A stretch of DNA of 14,798 nucleotides from Enterobacteriaceae bacterium UBA2655 (GTDB taxonomy: Bacteria; Pseudomonadota; Gammaproteobacteria; Enterobacterales; Enterobacteriaceae): NCBI GenBank assembly GCA_002359495.1, contig DENB01000043.1, positions 5,814 to 20,611 of the forward strand, given 5' to 3'. The position numbers and the translations under genes are program-made. This document shows, piece by piece, positions 14,070 to 14,798 of the stretch (positions within the stretch are counted from its first letter, which is position 1; the number at the start of each line of letters is the position of its first letter). The notes beneath the pieces were generated by a model. The model was given only the letters and a program-made list of their open reading frames with translations. It made no database searches and was not told the origin of the DNA.

Positions 14070-14798
14070 TTAGCCCGTGTTGCGCATGCCTGCCGCTACG
14101 CCGGCGATCGTCACCATCAGCGCCTGCTCGACGCGAGGATCCGGCTCTTCGCCGCGCGCATCCTGAGCGCGGGAGCGATGCAGCAGCTCCGCCTGCAGCA
14201 CGTTCAGCGGATCGGTATAGACGTTGCGCAGCGCGATGGATTCAGCGATCCACGGCTGGTCCGCCATCAAATGCGCATCGTTGGCGATGGTCAACACTGC
14301 GCTGATATCCGCTTCCAGCTGATCGCGCAGCTGTTTGCCCAGCGGCCAGAGCGATTTATCGACCAGGCGCTGGTCGTAATATTCCGCCAGCCAGAGATCC
14401 GCTTTCGCAAACACCATCTCCAGCATGCCGAGGCGAGTAGAGAAGAACGGCCAGTCGCGGCACATCGCTTCCAGCCGATCCCGATGTCCGTCGTCCATCG
14501 CTTTCTGCAATGCGGCGCCGGCGCCCAGCCAGGCGGGCAGCATCAGACGGTTCTGCGTCCAGGCGAAAATCCACGGAATAGCGCGCAGCGATTCCACGCC
14601 GCCGGTCGGGCGGCGCTTGGCGGGACGCGAGCCGAGCGGCAGCTTGCCCAGCTCCTGCTCTGGCGTGGCGGAGCGGAAATAGGGCACGAAATCGGGATTT
14701 TCACGCACATAGCCGCGGTACATCGCGCAGGAGACGTCGGAAAGCTGATCCATAACGCTGCGCCACTCTTTTTTCGGCTCCGGCGGCGGCAGCAGGTT
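14070..14798 (-). CDS. ppc: Phosphoenolpyruvate carboxylase, C-terminal part (5' end outside window)
   Basis: Ppc makes oxaloacetate from phosphoenolpyruvate and bicarbonate, the main anaplerotic reaction, in the cytoplasm. The 242 residues visible correspond to about residues 642-883 of E. coli Ppc (883 aa). They include [18 protein letters not shown], the [19 protein letters not shown] block, FAKADLW with the lysine equivalent to K773, ALRNVYTDP with the arginine equivalent to R832, and the invariant C-terminus RNTG with the equivalent of N881. These last three are aspartate-binding (allosteric) residues in E. coli, so inhibition by aspartate is expected to be kept. The frame is open to the window edge ([12 protein letters not shown] upstream of the first Met), so no start is in the window. 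Confidence 0.98.
   Translation of the reverse strand, partial: NLLPPPEPKKEWRSVMDQLSDVSCAMYRGYVRENPDFVPYFRSATPEQELGKLPLGSRPAKRRPTGGVESLRAIPWIFAWTQNRLMLPAWLGAGAALQKAMDDGHRDRLEAMCRDWPFFSTRLGMLEMVFAKADLWLAEYYDQRLVDKSLWPLGKQLRDQLEADISAVLTIANDAHLMADQPWIAESIALRNVYTDPLNVLQAELLHRSRAQDARGEEPDPRVEQALMVTIAGVAAGMRNTG

Overview
The window comes from a gammaproteobacterium of the order Enterobacterales. Every recognisable protein is close to its Escherichia coli counterpart (GlyS, YibF, FdhE, FdhD, SodA, YibL, MtlR, MtlD, MtlA, YiaF, Ppc). The gene order differs from E. coli and the coding sequence is GC-rich. I judge an Erwiniaceae member (Pantoea/Erwinia/Mixta type) most likely; the family call is an inference from gene content and order. 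Neighbours that lie near 80-81 min in E. coli (glyS, yibF, mtlADR-yibL, yiaF) are interleaved with ones from about 88-89 min (fdhE, fdhD, sodA, ppc).

Layout. 1-874: the 3' end of glyS and its terminator. 875-1462: an AT-rich gap with a good sigma70-like promoter, two leader hairpins and an unrecognised 62-residue two-helix membrane protein. 1463-4146: a YibF-type glutathione transferase, then fdhE and fdhD back to back, without the fdoGHI structural genes that separate them in E. coli. 4143-6445: a DeoR-family regulator divergent from a class III PLP enzyme that resembles the phosphoethanolamine/phosphohydroxylysine phospho-lyase group. Four phased TGTATTT-like repeats lie between them and look like an operator. 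6446-7287: sodA (Mn type) with a putative Fur site, a -10 box and a strong terminator. 7457-8419: a VirK/YbjX (DUF535) protein.

8428-13109: yibL and the mannitol operon mtlA-mtlD-mtlR on the minus strand. Four good CRP sites and one weak one lie upstream of mtlA, and two nearly identical GC palindromes sit between mtlA and mtlD. 13110-13826: the lipoprotein gene yiaF. 14070-14798: the 3' end of ppc.

Functions. The mannitol genes form one pathway: MtlA imports and phosphorylates mannitol, MtlD oxidises mannitol-1-phosphate to fructose-6-phosphate, and MtlR restrains expression. FdhD and FdhE are accessory factors for molybdenum/selenium formate dehydrogenases, whose structural genes are not here. 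The DeoR/class III enzyme pair looks like a small self-contained catabolic or phospholipid-headgroup module. Most of the window is ordinary core genome. The parts most worth a second look are the DeoR/PLP module and its repeat operator, the orphan fdhD-fdhE pair, the small membrane protein and the palindrome pair inside the mtl operon. I see no CRISPR array, insertion sequence, prophage, tRNA or rRNA.
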